Positions 47,591 through 60,160 are shown, counted from the first letter of the stretch. The stretch is 64,000 bases of DNA from Lepturacanthus savala (GCA_030544235.1 CM060471.1:1824848-1888847); one strand, 5' to 3'. Notes: a model not told the origin generated them from the letters alone. A program made the numbers and translations.

Positions 47591-50040
47591 TGTTCCCAAT
47601 TGGAATTGGACAAAATAGGTATATCTGAATTAAGTGTTTCGTGCACCGTAATCATAATTTATGATTACGCTGAATTCCACCTCTCAAACTTTGTTCAATT
47701 ATTCCACTGGGTCCTCCATGCTGGCTTCTCTCATCAAATATTCATCTTAGCTGAAGAATATTTAAATTACCTCACACGTGTTCTCTCATTGCTCCACAGA
47801 GCTTTTTAACCCTTTATAAGGCACTCATGAAATACTCACCCTAGACTGTTACTGGAGGACAGAAAAAGATCAGATTAGATTAGATTATTGACATTTCTTT
47901 TTTTCAAGTTTTGTTTTTTATACAATGAATGAAAATCAACAGTTACCATATATTGTTCTCTTCCTTAACCTGAGAACAGAACAAAAAATAGAAAGTGTAT
48001 ACGCAATAACTAAAAGAAAAGCACACATTATATGTGTTTTTAGTCTTTTAGAACATTAGAACATAATATGGGCCCATGTGAAGGTTGTGGGTAGGTAGTT
48101 GGGAGAAAGTCCTCATGATTATCATCATCATCATCATCATCAATGGCGGCAGGGTAGCCTAACACAACAACATTGTCCGTCCTCTTTCCAAAGTACATCC
48201 ATGTGCAACACATGTTAAAACAGATTTAACCCTCATGTCCTCCTGTACACACACAAACAGGCTACTATAAAATCATACATCAATATTTTTTCATCTTTTT
48301 ATTTTGTATAAATCTCTTAAACAGCTTCTAACCTGCTCAAACACACACCCACCCACCCACGCACCCCCCCCCCACACACACACACACATATATATATTTT
48401 GCATATAATAAATGGTAGGAGGATGGGAGCTTTGGGGTAATTTAAATCTTTGAATATGTCAAAGATTAGCAACAAAATTGATTTGATTGCATCAGTATTT
48501 TACTATGTAGAGTTTCTCCCTTTAGATGTCTTTGTAAAGCCCATTGGGGTGAATCTTCTGTAATGTCAGCATTTCATTTTGAAGAAAAGTAGTGATCTTT
48601 GACATTTTTACAGTATTTGAGCAGATTCAACCATTAACCTATTGTAGGTTGGGGTTCTTGTATTTTTCCCTGTTTTACTATGGAGCAACGCGACTACCTG
48701 GTTGAGCAGGTTAGAAGTTGTTTAAGAGAAGAAAAAATAATGATGTATGATGATTTTATAACAGATGTTTTTTCAGAGTATAAAATACATGTATAAATAA
48801 AGGACAATGGATTTCTAAAAAATTAGGCACAAAATCAGGCCAAAATCTGTAACACAGCCAAAATTATCACAAAAAGTTAACAAAAATGTAGAAAAATGCC
48901 CAAAGAGGACATGATGGTTGAATGGCTTCATCTCTATGTTGATTGAATGAAAGGGTCAAAATATTGTTTTTTCTTCTACCATTAAATTCACCTTTAAAAG
49001 TTCCATTTATTTGTGATAAATGATACAGTTAATCCAATGGGAGTTAATTGATTGTTGTTGATTGATTGTTTTTGCCTAAAATCACTTGTTCTTTCTTGAG
49101 TTTTACATAACAGACTTTAACTCACTCATTCACTCATTGTCACCTGTTTAAATACTTTTTAAAGGGACAATACAACACATAGATATCAATATCTCTGCCA
49201 AAAAGTGATCCCAGCTCAAATATTTTGACTTACAGGTAAGTAAATGGTTTCATTACATTTACTTTTATACTTTAGTTATGAAACCAGTACTTCTACACTT
49301 TTACTTAAGTAAAAATTAATTACAGAAGTAATTTTAAACCAAAATATCTGTACTTCTATTCTTTTGACACCTCTTCACACAGTACATGCTGTATGTATGT
49401 ATGCTTTTCTAATTGATGTTCACACCCTCTTTTGTTGTTGTGATGTTTTAACTGTATCAATGGTCCCACATGATCCTCAATTTGTGACTTTTTTCCATCG
49501 CATGAACACATATTTTCAGTATTGTCAACATGTGAGTTCCACAGGTAGGCAATGTGAGTGTTTAATGATGCTATTTGACAGCCCATTAAACCAGAGAGAG
49601 ATGAGGACGCAATTCAATTGTCATCCACTCCAGAGTTACTGCTGACAAAACAGATGGAAGGAGTGAAAGGAGTGAAAGCAGAGGATGTTTATTTTTGGAG
49701 GGAGAAGGTTTTCGGGGTGAGCGGATCATTTGCTGCGCTGATGTCTGACATGGTATCAGATGATGGAGAGATGATGAATACTTGTGTGCGTGATCAAGTG
49801 GCGCCGTCCTGTGTTTTTTTGCCCCGGGTTCATTCAGCTCACTGAGTTTTAAAAGGATGCACCAGGGATAAAGTTTCCATCTGGAAGAACGTGAAGTCAT
49901 TCCTCCTCCTCAATCATTTGTCTTGTAAAAAAAATAAATAATAATAATTATAAGTAGGGGGCGCTGCCAACTAAAACTTACAACGGCATCTTTTATGTAA
50001 GGTGTGTGTGTAGCAGAGGAAGGTGCACATTTTTTTCAAT
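47591..50040. other. Intergenic; simple repeats and a repeat fragment
   Basis: (ATC)n at about 48118-48141; a C-rich and CA-rich run at 48343-48388. 49250-49380 holds a taagtac-family fragment (ttttacttaagtaaaaatta). No gene supported. Confidence 0.5.
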
Positions 50041-50451
50041 GAAGATAACTTTAAACTATTCAGAAGTACACTCCATACATTGCTCTTTGGTGCATCAATA
50101 TCTATATAGGTGTATAGAAACCCATTTCCAGCAACTATCAGTGTTCTAATGGTACAATGTGTTTGCTCATTGCATCAGAAGGTTAATGGATGATTAGAAA
50201 ACCCTGAAATCATGTTAGCACAGCTGAAAACAGTTTAGCTGGTTAAAGAAGATAGAAAACTGATCTTCCTTTGACAAAAGCAAAGATAAAAGGAATTCAT
50301 ATTTCAAATAAAAAACATTATTTCTAAATTTGGCAATGTCTTGACTATATTTTCTATTAATTTTACAACTCATGGTGGTAAATAAAAATGTGACTTTTAA
50401 TGGAAAACACAAAATTGTCTGGATGACCCTAAACTTTAGAATGGTAGTGTA
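50041..50451. mobile_element. Internally deleted Tc1-like element
   Basis: The right end reads ctggatgaccctaaacttta then gaatggtagtgta, a widespread vertebrate Tc1 terminus (reverse: tacactaccattc), closing in TA at 50450. Before it are the usual 3' stretch (ttggcaatgtcttgactata) and the 5' leader (cccatttccagcaactatca). These join directly near 50275, so the whole transposase is deleted. The left terminus is worn away. Confidence 0.75.
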
Positions 50452-51596
50452 AGTATACCAAATAAACAGTAAGAATTAACTATGTAGAAAGAATGCAAAA
50501 AGTTAGCATATGATTAATCATTCTTGATCTCAACTTTACTTCTCTTCTCTCTCATTCAACTTCCAGCATCAAGAGTCGAGAGTAGCTACAGTGTATATCA
50601 ACAGTATGTGATCGCCCTCTAGAGGCCATTGGAACACAACAGAATGGTAAATGTCCAGCAATAGACAACTTTTTCCAGAATTATCGATCAAAAAACATCT
50701 TTTGTTCTTACAACTGAATTTCACGAGAAGACTCCAGGAGCTCAGGAGCTGCCTTGGTATACAGTGGTAAGCTAACAACAATAGCTAACATTAGCCTATT
50801 GGTGATTTGCCTTTTTGTGGCGTTTTCCACTGTTGGCCACCATACCTGTCACATGACCAGGCCACTGTAGCCATAGCTTGATATTTTAGTGTTATGGTCG
50901 CTTTCTAATGAGCTAAATGCTCTTGTCTGTATATTTTTGTGCCGTTATTAGAGACTGCTATTTATTTTCCCGACAACAGTGAGACCAGACAATGTTAGAG
51001 ACCCAGCTGCTAATGAAATAGTGGTCTATTTTAGAGAATTTACGGGAACACATCTGTCTAAATCTTCAACAAATGTTGAACAACTGATTTATTTTTTAAA
51101 TTAAGGCATTTTTTTTTTTTTACATTTATGTAAAATTTAATGTAAAGCAAAGTTTGGCCAACAGTTGGGCCCAGGATGTGATGCAGCCACCCACCACTGG
51201 GAGCAGGGTGTGGTGGAGCTGCAGCCCAGCTGCAGCCTTCTCCCACCCCTCCTGTTTTTTAGTGTGTATTTCAGGCAGCAGGATAGTTCAGACTGTACGT
51301 TGACATCTCTAACTTCACCTCATCTTTCATTCATTTCACTGTTCTTAAACCTGACTCTCAGACTATTAAAAAATATGTTTTTCCTTCTACAGATCAATCA
51401 ACACCAAACGTTTGTGGATTTCAGATCTTTCTCTGTCTGGTTGTTCATCTGGCATTACAGTAAAGTCAGTCTGACAGGGAGTAGCCAGACAGGAGCATGA
51501 AAATGTTGGATCAAAACCAAGCAGGGACAAAGACAACATCTTCAATCAGGTAATACATGTGGAAAATTACATTTTTTCTCAGCCACTTTGGTGTAT
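50452..51596. other. Intergenic, no gene
   Basis: No supported coding sequence. 51150-51250 is locally GC-richer. Confidence 0.45.
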
Positions 51597-53578
51597 TACA
51601 GTTTTTCTCAATTGGTTTAGTACATTTCTCACATCAGAGTTGAAACTCTCAAAAGTTCTTGTTCAATTGTCACATCATCATGCCATTTGTGCAGATGAAA
51701 AAGGCGGTTTCTCATTGCATTGAACAAATTGCAAATGCTTTTGTCCATCCATGCAAATGATTGTGTACAATTCTCAGTTTTTTCGTACATTATCAATTGC
51801 TTTTGTCATGCTAATCAAAATGCTTTGTTATAGGACTCTATGAAATTGTCTCCTTCCCCAAAACATTTAGGCTATAGTTCATCATATAAGTCTTCACATG
51901 CAAAATGATTTACCAAGCCATCATAACATGTCAAGCATACATTTCCATAAGACATTTGTCTGTAAATATGATCTAAATTGGTAAATTCCTCTCAGGTGAA
52001 TCTTTCTGTCTCTAATGAAAAGAGTTGATCAACCAATGATCAACAGTTTTCTGAATGAGCTCAATGGAGCAATCTACTAGGGAGTATATCGGTAACCAGA
52101 GCACAATAGAAAGTTACAATGTCTGACAATGGAAGGACAACAGCCAAGAAGAAGGAGAGGAAGAGGGGTGAGGCTGCGTGGTGGAGGAGTAGGAAGAGGA
52201 AGAGGCAGAAGAAGCGGACACGTGCTGAATTACATGGAGTTTACTGTATCAATCTGACAAAGCGCAGAAGACGGGGTCGAAACCTTATTGGACACCGAGT
52301 CACCATTGATGTACCAGGCCAAAGGGGTGGCAACATAACTATGTGTGCCGCAATATCAGATAACGGTGTGCTGACACACATTCCACCGATGGGTCCATAC
52401 AACACTGAACGTCTAATAGCATTCCTAGACACAGGGATCATATCCTAGGTGGCCCAGCCGAGAATATGGCCCAGCCCAAATATGCCATAATATGGGACAA
52501 TGTAAGCTTCCACAAGTCAAACCTAGTAAGGCAGTGGTACGCAAACCTAATTTATAATATTATTACTGTAGTATAATAATAATTTTTCTCAGCCTGGAGG
52601 TGGAAGGTGTATGACCGAGAGCCACACACACAAGTGACCCTTCTGGCTGCAATGGATGCAGCATGCCAAGACATTACTGCAGATTCCTGCAGGGCATGGA
52701 TTAGGCATGCAAGAAGATACTATCCACGCTGCCTTGCACGGGAGGACATCAGGTGTGACATGGATGAGAATTTGTGGCCTAACAGACAGGAACGGGAAGA
52801 AGCTGAAGATCAGGATTGAGATTAGAATTTGGGGAGTTGTTCATATTTTTTTGTTTACTTACTGTATGACCTATGTTTATATTTTTGACCTATGTTTACT
52901 TACGTATTGTATTTCACCTTTGTTATGTGCAGTGGTGTCTTTTTTTTTCTTTACGCACTGCAATGTCAATGTTTGCCAATAAAGAAGTCATTCTGTAAAT
53001 GTGAATCTTGTCTTTTCCAATCAGTCTTACACATATACATTATATGAGGTCAAATGTACAACACTTGTCATCACACCTAAACCACATTTTACATCAACAT
53101 GTCCCTTCAAAGTGCACTATTCAATTGCCAACATGACTAATGAATTTGACTGTCTTATCCATACACAATGACACAATGATTAAACATTCTGATGGTACTG
53201 ACAAGTATATTGACACAAAAACTTGCCTTTGAGGGATGGACTAAGGATTTTGAGCAAGAGACTGGCTTTTGCAGGTGATCCACGGTGTTTTGCTATTTGT
53301 CCAAACTGTTTTGAGAAATGCACTTCTGCAAATTGCAAGAATGATTCGAAAAATGTACCAAAGTGACAGTTATATATATCAGCAGCAATAAAAACAAAAC
53401 CAAAACAAAACATTTTTAAAACATGTATAGGAATTTCTTGACAGATTTTGACAACTCGTTCAACATGTTTGTATGTGATGACTCAAACAATGAAATGAGG
53501 ACTGTTATTTTTGAGAGAGAATGACTATTCAAATAAGTGATTGTGAGAAATGTACCAATGTGACTGAGAAAAGCTGTA
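51597..53578 (+). mobile_element. IS630/Tc1-type DNA transposon, both termini present
   Basis: Left end TA then cagtttttctcaattggttt and agtacatttctca; right end tgagaaatgtaccaatgtga then ctgagaaaagctg and TA. The two are inverted copies with scattered mismatches, and the TA target site is visible on both sides. The transposase lies in the middle in two blocks. Confidence 0.82.
52119..52820 (+). pseudogene. IS630/Tc1-type transposase, broken
   Basis: Integrase-like DDE transposase of the surrounding element. Block 1 (52119-52448) has a very basic start (RKRKRQKKRTRAELHG) and then the core strand VTIDVPGQRGGNITMCAAIS with GPYNTERLIAFLD. After a frame change near 52445, another frame gives YAIIWDNVSFHKSN, containing the second catalytic Asp. 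Block 2 (from about 52595) reads WKVYDREPHTQVTLLAAMDA, AWIRHARRYYPRCLARED and ends EEAEDQD at 52819. The stretch between, where the usual PxSPxLNPIE motif with the catalytic Glu should lie, is replaced by an AT-rich piece (52550-52590). The enzyme is therefore inactive. A small intron in place of the gap is unlikely, because the catalytic motif itself is missing. Confidence 0.8.
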
Positions 53579-53643
53579 AAATAGGCTGATTACATTTAAA
53601 ACCAGTGGGTTTTATGGATGCAACAGCTGGAGGGAGAGATGCT

Positions 53644-53654
53644 GATAGATAGAC

Positions 53655-53685
<31 letters not shown>

Positions 53686-53689
53686 CAGG

Positions 53690-53745
<56 letters not shown>

Positions 53746-53748
53746 TAT

Positions 53749-53789
<41 letters not shown>

Positions 53790-53835
53790 CAGACAGACAT
53801 AGATTGATAGATAGATAGATAGATAGATAGATAGG

Positions 53836-53887
<52 letters not shown>

Positions 53888-53891
53888 CAGG

Positions 53892-53927
<36 letters not shown>

Positions 53928-53940
53928 CAGATAGATAGAC

Positions 53941-53995
<55 letters not shown>

Positions 53996-54032
53996 CAGGT
54001 AGATAGATAGATAGATAGACAGATAGATAGAC

Positions 54033-54087
<55 letters not shown>

Positions 54088-54091
54088 CAGG

Positions 54092-54124
<33 letters not shown>
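53644..54124. repeat. (TAGA)n tetranucleotide array, 480 bp
   Basis: Nearly pure TAGA/GATA with recurrent variant units (tagacagg, tagacaga). The variants tagacaggtagatag recur at about 53680, 53885, 53993 and 54085, which suggests higher-order duplication. Long open frames of Ser-Ile-Tyr-Leu repeats here are artefacts. Confidence 0.97.
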
Positions 54125-55720
54125 TAGACATCTTGTATTTGTATTTTCATTTATATTTGTCATGCAAAGAAGACCACTAGGTTTATGTCCAACTATTGGA
54201 GATCTTAATGGAACTGTGCATAAAATAATAGTGATTCAATGTAATTCCTTTTTTTCTTTTTTAATTTGTATCAATAATTTTCTGGAAATGCTTTTTCCTC
54301 TCATCCTTTTGTCTCTCTTTCTGGCAGCCTTGCAGTTCCTGATTGTTGCCAGTAGGAGGTGTGATGGTCCACCAATTGCAGCAGTCACTGCTAGAAGTCC
54401 TCAACTGTGTGTGTATTGATGACACTATTAATAACATTATATTTATATTTCAGCATTATACTATTATAATGATCAACATCACAATCACCCAAATCAAACA
54501 TTAAAAGTCAGTAAAACTAAATAAAATTATGTGATAATGTAAGTAATGTGACTCACATACATTATATATGATATGATATAATGTCTGTATGTAATATAAC
54601 TGTGTAATGATAATATGTATTCATAATATAGATTAGGAATGTATTCAGCACTAATCAATGCATGTTAAATAATGACATCATTGAGAATACATTTGGTATA
54701 TACTCTAAACTATGTGAAGTTAATTAAATAATGAATGAATGGATTAGATGAAGGTGCCATGTATTGAGGGTGACAATGAGAGCATTGATTAATGAATAGG
54801 AAAATGAAGACAAGTGGTGATAATTCCAGTGAGCATTGAGTGTGTTCTGACATTGATCAGAATAATGACGCTGATCATATCTGGCAGCATTGTGAGCATA
54901 AGAGTGGAGATGATTATGAAGTGACTTTATAAACAGGAATTGATGATTATGTTTGTAATGTTTTGATGGTCATCGTCAGTTTTGATTACATTACTTAAGT
55001 GTTAATGCCTTAAAGGGGGGGGGGGGGGGGGGGGTATGTATACATGCTGTAAACTGAACCTATTTGTGAACAGTTCAGGTGTTTACAGGCATCAAGTCTC
55101 CATTTGCCGTGGCCCGTCTGGGGTAATTAGCTAGATCATTGATCATTGTAGAGCCTCATTAACTCAAAACCACGTATTCAGGTTGCAGCTTTAGACAGAA
55201 ATCACACACTGTTTAAAAATTCAGAGTCACTTCAAAGCAAAAGCAGAGTTCAACACTAACATCATTAAACATATGTAGTCAACAGAAGTAGTAGGAATAA
55301 TAGCAACTTCACATTAACAACAATAAATAAAATAAAGACTCTGTGTCTGGTATGATGTTATGTATTAATCTCCATGGGATGAGGTGGACACTGACTGTAG
55401 AGGTTCATATAGGAACCACTTGTATGAAATAAAATATACTGAAATCACTGATTTTACCATCAATATCCTAGAAAAATACCATCTAGCTTCGTGTTGTATT
55501 TTCTACAAAGCAACATTTCTACTTCTGTCCTTTGTTACTGCAACTTAAATACCAGTGGCAAGAAAAATTAAAGCAACAGGAAGCAATTTGACAGATCCAA
55601 CACTGTCTTTTCTTTCTGTCTTTTTATTTACCAAATCAACTCATTTGAATGTAAAAGGAAAATATATGTGAATGCATGATAATAAATGGATATATATAAA
55701 TACCATGAGCTATAGAGGCT
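54125..55720. other. Intergenic; poly-G run
   Basis: 20 consecutive G at 55015-55034. AT-rich elsewhere. No gene. Confidence 0.55.
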
Positions 55721-55721
55721 G

Positions 55722-55850
55722 GAGCGGGTCATCCTCTGATCTCAGGGTCGCTCGTTGGGTTCCCCTGCTCCTTCTGCCACATGTTGAGGGTTAGGGTGAC
55801 GTCCAGCTGGTTAAGCAGCATCTCTGCATGGCAGCTTTCCAAATAACCTC
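55722..55850 (+). repeat. tRNA-derived SINE-like fragment
   Basis: It contains ggtcatcctctgatctcagg, a B-box-like gttgggttccc, ccacatgttgagggtt and the tail part agcatctctgcatggcagc. This order is common to a teleost short repeat that behaves like a SINE. Only one copy is in this window. Confidence 0.45.
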
Positions 55851-56312
55851 CATATTTAAGATATATACAGTAGACACATTTTCACGTTATTTTATTTTCA
55901 CCAATCATCAAATGCAGACAGATTTGGGCCTTTTGCGGGACTCCTTAGAACTGAACTAGTCTGAAAAGGAGCTGAATCCGGAGGAGCTGTCCGCTTCGCG
56001 TGGTGCTGAAAAACCGCCGAGGATCCGCCGGCACCCACAGGAGCTCCCCGTGACGGGTTCACTCGTCACCTGGACTCAAGCCGGACTGCACTTAGCCTAA
56101 CAATTAAAAGACATTTCTGAATCACATCCATTCGCAAGAAATATCCTTTAATTGTAAGGTCAAGTGTAGTAATCTTCGGGTTCCAGCTTCTGGGGAAAAA
56201 ACAAACAAACAAAACAACGACCTCCTCCTCCTCCGCCTTTCTCGGGTTCCCACGGTCCGTCACTTTCTCACCTGAAATGACATTGATAGGAGGGTGGGGG
56301 TGGGGAGGTCAG

Positions 56313-56324
56313 TGACGTCACGTG
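56313..56324. promoter_or_regulatory. Overlapping CRE (TGACGTCA) and E-box (CACGTG)
   Basis: The palindromic full cAMP-response element TGACGTCA (56313-56320) overlaps the palindromic E-box CACGTG (56319-56324) by two bases, within the CpG-rich region. CREB/ATF and USF/MYC-type factors bind such sites. Occupancy is an inference. Confidence 0.55.
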
Positions 56325-57418
56325 GCCGTTTACGCGTAAAAAAACAAACCTCTGCAAGTCACAGGCGAACAAACACATCCACGGCTCCGAGAAGCGGCGT
56401 CCCACAAGAAAGCCAGAGAGCAGCATCAGTAGTGAGGTGCTGCTGCCTTTCGCTGACTTGTTAAAACTCCCGCGGCTACGTCCTTCAACACATCTCCTCC
56501 TCTCCGCCGGTAACGGGACACCGGCGCATCCGAGCCCGTTTCAAACCTTCCTCTCCCGCGGCGCTAGCTGAGGAGTCCGCCCCTCCCTTTTTTGTTTATT
56601 TTTTAAACCCGTTTAATTTATTCCTTACACATACCCTCACCACATCACGACTAGCTGTCAGATTTCCCTTTTCTATTTTTTTTTCGACAAGTCACGATCC
56701 CCCGAGTCTTCGATCCCTCTCCCCTTCCATAAAATCTCCTCCGCTCATCCAGCGCCGGCGGCGATTTTTACGCACAGAAGTGACGGCGGGGGATCGAGAA
56801 CCAAACATTTGACAAATTTCAGGGTTTTATTCATTCCCTAAATGAGCTTAAACGTAATACGACATTGAACCTGAATCTCACCTTATCCTCTAGTCGTGTT
56901 TGCCTCTTGTCCGCGCACCGGCGGTCATCCACAACCTCTCCAAGCCGCCGCCGGTTGGGAAATTCCGCTTTTGTCACACTTGATCCGTCATTCATTCAGC
57001 AACTCTAAAAAATGATACGTATGAGATGAAGCGGATTAGACAGGCAATTATAGACCTGCTAAAGAGAAAATAAAAATTAAAAAACAAAACAAAAAAAACC
57101 CTGGAGAATCAAAAATCGCGTATTTGCACACATGTACCCACATCACGCGCACGAAACAAGAGTAACGACATGTAACAGCGTCGAACTGTAGCAACGGGAG
57201 TGAATCCGACGACGGCGATTTACGGCGTTGGCGGATCCCTGACTTGAACCGAACTTCGGTTCGGTAGGTACGGAGAGCGCGTCCGGCTCGCGGAAAAAAA
57301 GTGAAGTCGTGCTGTCGCAAGTTCATTAAAAACCGCGCCGACGACCTCGGTTCATCCCGCAGAAGATCGAGCGGGGCTGCGCCTTATACCTCACCGCTTC
57401 TCCTCCGCTGGACGCGCA

Positions 57419-57476
57419 TCCATCCATCCATCTATCCATCCATCCACCTATCTATCCATCCATCCATCCATCCACC
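57419..57476. repeat. (CATC)n tetranucleotide run in the grid1 5' region
   Basis: Imperfect catc/tatc units, followed by ccaccacca. Confidence 0.9.
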
Positions 57477-58102
57477 ACCACTCCCCATCTCTCTCCATCT
57501 CCATCCACCGCCTCTCTTTTCTCCGGTCGGGTTTCCAGCGCCGTAGATAGAGGCTCTGCAGTCACGTGGGTCGGGGGAGAAAAGAGAGAGAGAGAGAGTG
57601 AGAGAGAAAGAGAGATAGAGAGAGAGGGGGAGAAAGCGTCCTTCCTCCTCCTCCTCCTCCGCAGTTCGCAGTGTGTTATGTCTCAGACTCGGAGGTAGAG
57701 TCAGAGCTGCTCGTCCGGCGGATCTCCACCTCTGAAACAAACCCCCGGTGTCTTCTCTCATCCTACCCCGCTTCCCTCCTCACTTACCCGGGTTTGGTTT
57801 TTTGTTTCTCTCTGGATCACTGGAAGCTTCTATTTATTTCTTTTTTTAATCCCCTTCTTCTTATTTTCTTCTTCTTGACTCCAGCCAACAGTTTGGTCTT
57901 TGGGATTTGTTTTTTTTTCATCTTTTTCTTTCTTTCTTTTTTTCTGGTATAACTATCCGGTGGTGATTTCCACTCAACACTGTTCCCCGCCGCCGCCGCC
58001 GTTCCGCAGCCGCTTTTACTCACCCGACGCTTATTTTGGATTTGTGCTCATCACTGGAGAAAAAAACACACAAACACACAAATCAGCGAGGTGGATCCGT
58101 GG

Positions 58103-58141
58103 ATGCGCCTCTTTGGCTCAAATTGGAGATGGAAGTGCTAA
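58103..58141 (+). CDS. Upstream ORF overlapping the grid1 start codon
   Basis: ATG at 58103 opens a 12-codon frame (MRLFGSNWRWKC) that ends with TAA at 58139-58141. It overlaps the main start (58129) by 13 bases in a different frame. If on the mature mRNA, it should lower initiation at the main ATG. Whether it is translated is not known. Confidence 0.4.
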   Translation: MRLFGSNWRWKC

Positions 58142-58210
58142 TGTTGTTATTTCATTCCCTGTGGATATTGCAATGCAACACAGTGAGCGCCGACTCCATC
58201 ATTCACATTG
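58129..58210 (+). CDS. grid1: Glutamate receptor ionotropic delta-1-like, first coding exon
   Basis: Exon 1 of a delta-type ionotropic glutamate receptor, a postsynaptic adhesion-type receptor that binds cerebellins and D-serine/glycine. It encodes 27 residues plus one base: a hydrophobic signal peptide (MEVLMLLFHSLWILQC) and the start of the mature N-terminal domain, ADSIIHIG, shared by GRID1 and GRID2. The pattern W-I-x-Q-C before ADSIIHIG fits GRID1 better than GRID2. The exon ends cattg|gtaag, with the donor GT at 58211. In vertebrate GRID genes the first intron follows at this same Gly and is very long, which agrees with no further exon before the window ends. All downstream domains lie outside. 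Which teleost duplicate (a or b) it is cannot be told from so few residues. Confidence 0.82.
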
Positions 58211-58696
58211 GTAAGACACCAACCCGGGCTGCTTTTTTTTGCAGGGCTTTTGGCTGCAAGGAGAGACATTAAAGATGTGAGCAGGAAAGCACGTTACAGA
58301 TGCTTTTATGAAATATAGAAAAATATAAGCGCTGGTTCGAGTTGAGTTATGTCCAATTTTAAAATCTCCTCGCTGAAAGAAAAAAATAGGATAACGTGTG
58401 TAGGAAGGAAGGAAGGAGGCTGTTGCATCCAGGCGCAGACGCACACGCAGCGAAGGCTGGTAGAAGTGGCCGCAAAGTGTGTTTGCTCCGCGCCATCTCT
58501 CTTATCCATCTCTCTTATCTATCTCTCTTATCGATCTCTTATCCATCCCTCTTTTCTCCACGGGCAGGGAAGGAAAAAAAAGCTCACATCGATGCATATT
58601 CAGATTCGCACGCGGAAAATTCGCGACTGGCAGGAGAAACTGGCCCCGACGTGGGTGTTTTGGAGGGTTTCGCTGCATCCATCCATCCTCCTCCGT

Positions 58697-58729
<33 letters not shown>

Positions 58730-60160
58730 CATCCCTCGCTCCCTCGTCTCCCCCTCATCTATAAGCCTGAACTTTGAATTGGACGTGAGTGAAATGTTAA
58801 TCAACTCTGTCAGGGGAAGCGATGACAAAAGGGACAAACGCCGACTGTTTGGGCTGTGAAACATCGTCGCAAACCCTAAAAAGCCAGTTAGCCAAGCACC
58901 ACTTTTCCTGCTCGCTTCTTCTCTAGCTATTTAATTTCCTGTGATTTTAATGAATTCACTTTTTTCTTTTCTTTCTTTTTTTTAATTAACAAAGCAGGAA
59001 TTGAATGAGCATACAGCAGTCAGGTCGGGTGTTCCAACATTCACACACGCACATACACACACTTTTCATATAAAACTCAGAATTTGCACTAATTCCACTT
59101 GGTGCTGAGATGATTGATGATAGATTTGGAAGAGAAGCCATCCAGTTTAGACAAGTAGTAGAAGCAATACTGCTAGTCCAGGGGTCTGACACTTCAGACC
59201 TCAGATCAGAAGCTGCAACTCAAGGCATCAAACTCAACAGTGGTAGCACTGCAGTGGCCTGTATTTTCTTTTGTTTGTTTGTTTTTTAGCCACACTTCAT
59301 ACTTAAAAATAATTTCCCAAAAGATAGTGACAGGTGGCTTGCTTCTCTATCACGGAGAGATGCAAGGCCATGTTTGACAGAGATACAACAAAGTGGTGAA
59401 ACATGAGCTGCCTCCTTACTTCAACATCAACAAAGAAGGTGTTTCCTCTGTGGTGAATGTTGTGTAATGAAGTGAAGATCTTTAATCATAAATGCTGTAG
59501 AGGGTTGTCACTGGAAATGTTTCACCAAGCAAATATCACGCATGCTGTTTGTTTCCACTTAATCTCCAAAAGATGAATGGATGGACAGATGGATGCTTTA
59601 CTGTCCTTCTGGAGGAAATCTGTATCGAGCCCACATATCAAGAACAAGAGAGAACAGTAACATGGGATTATCGAGAACACAGCACAGTAAATGCAGAAAA
59701 TGTGTAGAGGATGATGATGCCAAATAGTGCAATCGAAGCGGGAACATGTAGCTGTGGCTGACACAGTGGGATGAATTAAAGAGCTAACTAAGCAAAGGAA
59801 AAAAAGGAAAATATGACCTGCTGTGGAGACATTTTATATTGGGTTGTGTGCTTTAGAGGATAAATTCTATTGGTTTCAGAGGATAGGGAGGATTTCAATG
59901 AGGCATTACTGCAAACCCCATACAGCATCCCTGAAATGTCAGATATGCAGTGTTACAGGTATGAAAAGAAAGTACTTGTGTTCAGTGTGACACTAGTGAG
60001 AGGTTGATAAACACCATGTGGCGGTTCATGCGAGGCAGAAACATGAAAATAAGTGTCGTACCATGAGTGTGAATCTGGCCTTGGACATCTGGCTCTTGTT
60101 GTGTGTCTATGCCAGTCTGGCAGTGGATCTGTGCAGCTTCTAGCAGCACAAATCACAGCC

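Larger units (their letters stand above)
56000..58128 (+). promoter_or_regulatory. grid1: CpG-rich promoter and 5' UTR region of the grid1-like gene
   Basis: About 2 kb rich in CG dinucleotides, in sharp contrast with the AT-rich sequence on both sides, ending at the grid1-like start codon. It includes ccgccg and gcgcc clusters, a CRE/E-box composite at 56313, a (CATC)n run at 57419-57476, a GA-rich block at 57580-57635 and CT/T-rich stretches up to 57950. Transcription start sites cannot be fixed from sequence. Confidence 0.65.

Noticed and set aside
52549..52594. AT-rich gap in the IS630-type transposase as an intron
   Set aside because: There is an AG before block 2 (ttttctcag), but the segment that should carry the conserved Glu motif is absent on either side, so splicing would not give a complete enzyme.
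53644..54124. Possible CRISPR-like array
   Set aside because: A tetranucleotide microsatellite without spacers, in a vertebrate genome.
53529..54163. Long Ser-Ile-Tyr-Leu repeat open frames of up to 200 codons
   Set aside because: They are translations of the (TAGA)n microsatellite in frames that happen to lack stops.
57301..57761. Open frames in the CpG-rich region with Ser/His/Pro or Ser-Leu repeats
   Set aside because: Translations of (CATC)n and GA/CT-rich simple sequence in the 5' region of grid1.
58349..58864. Several overlapping open frames after grid1 exon 1
   Set aside because: GC-rich, CTC-rich intron sequence; no frame continues the receptor and no splice acceptor context supports an exon.
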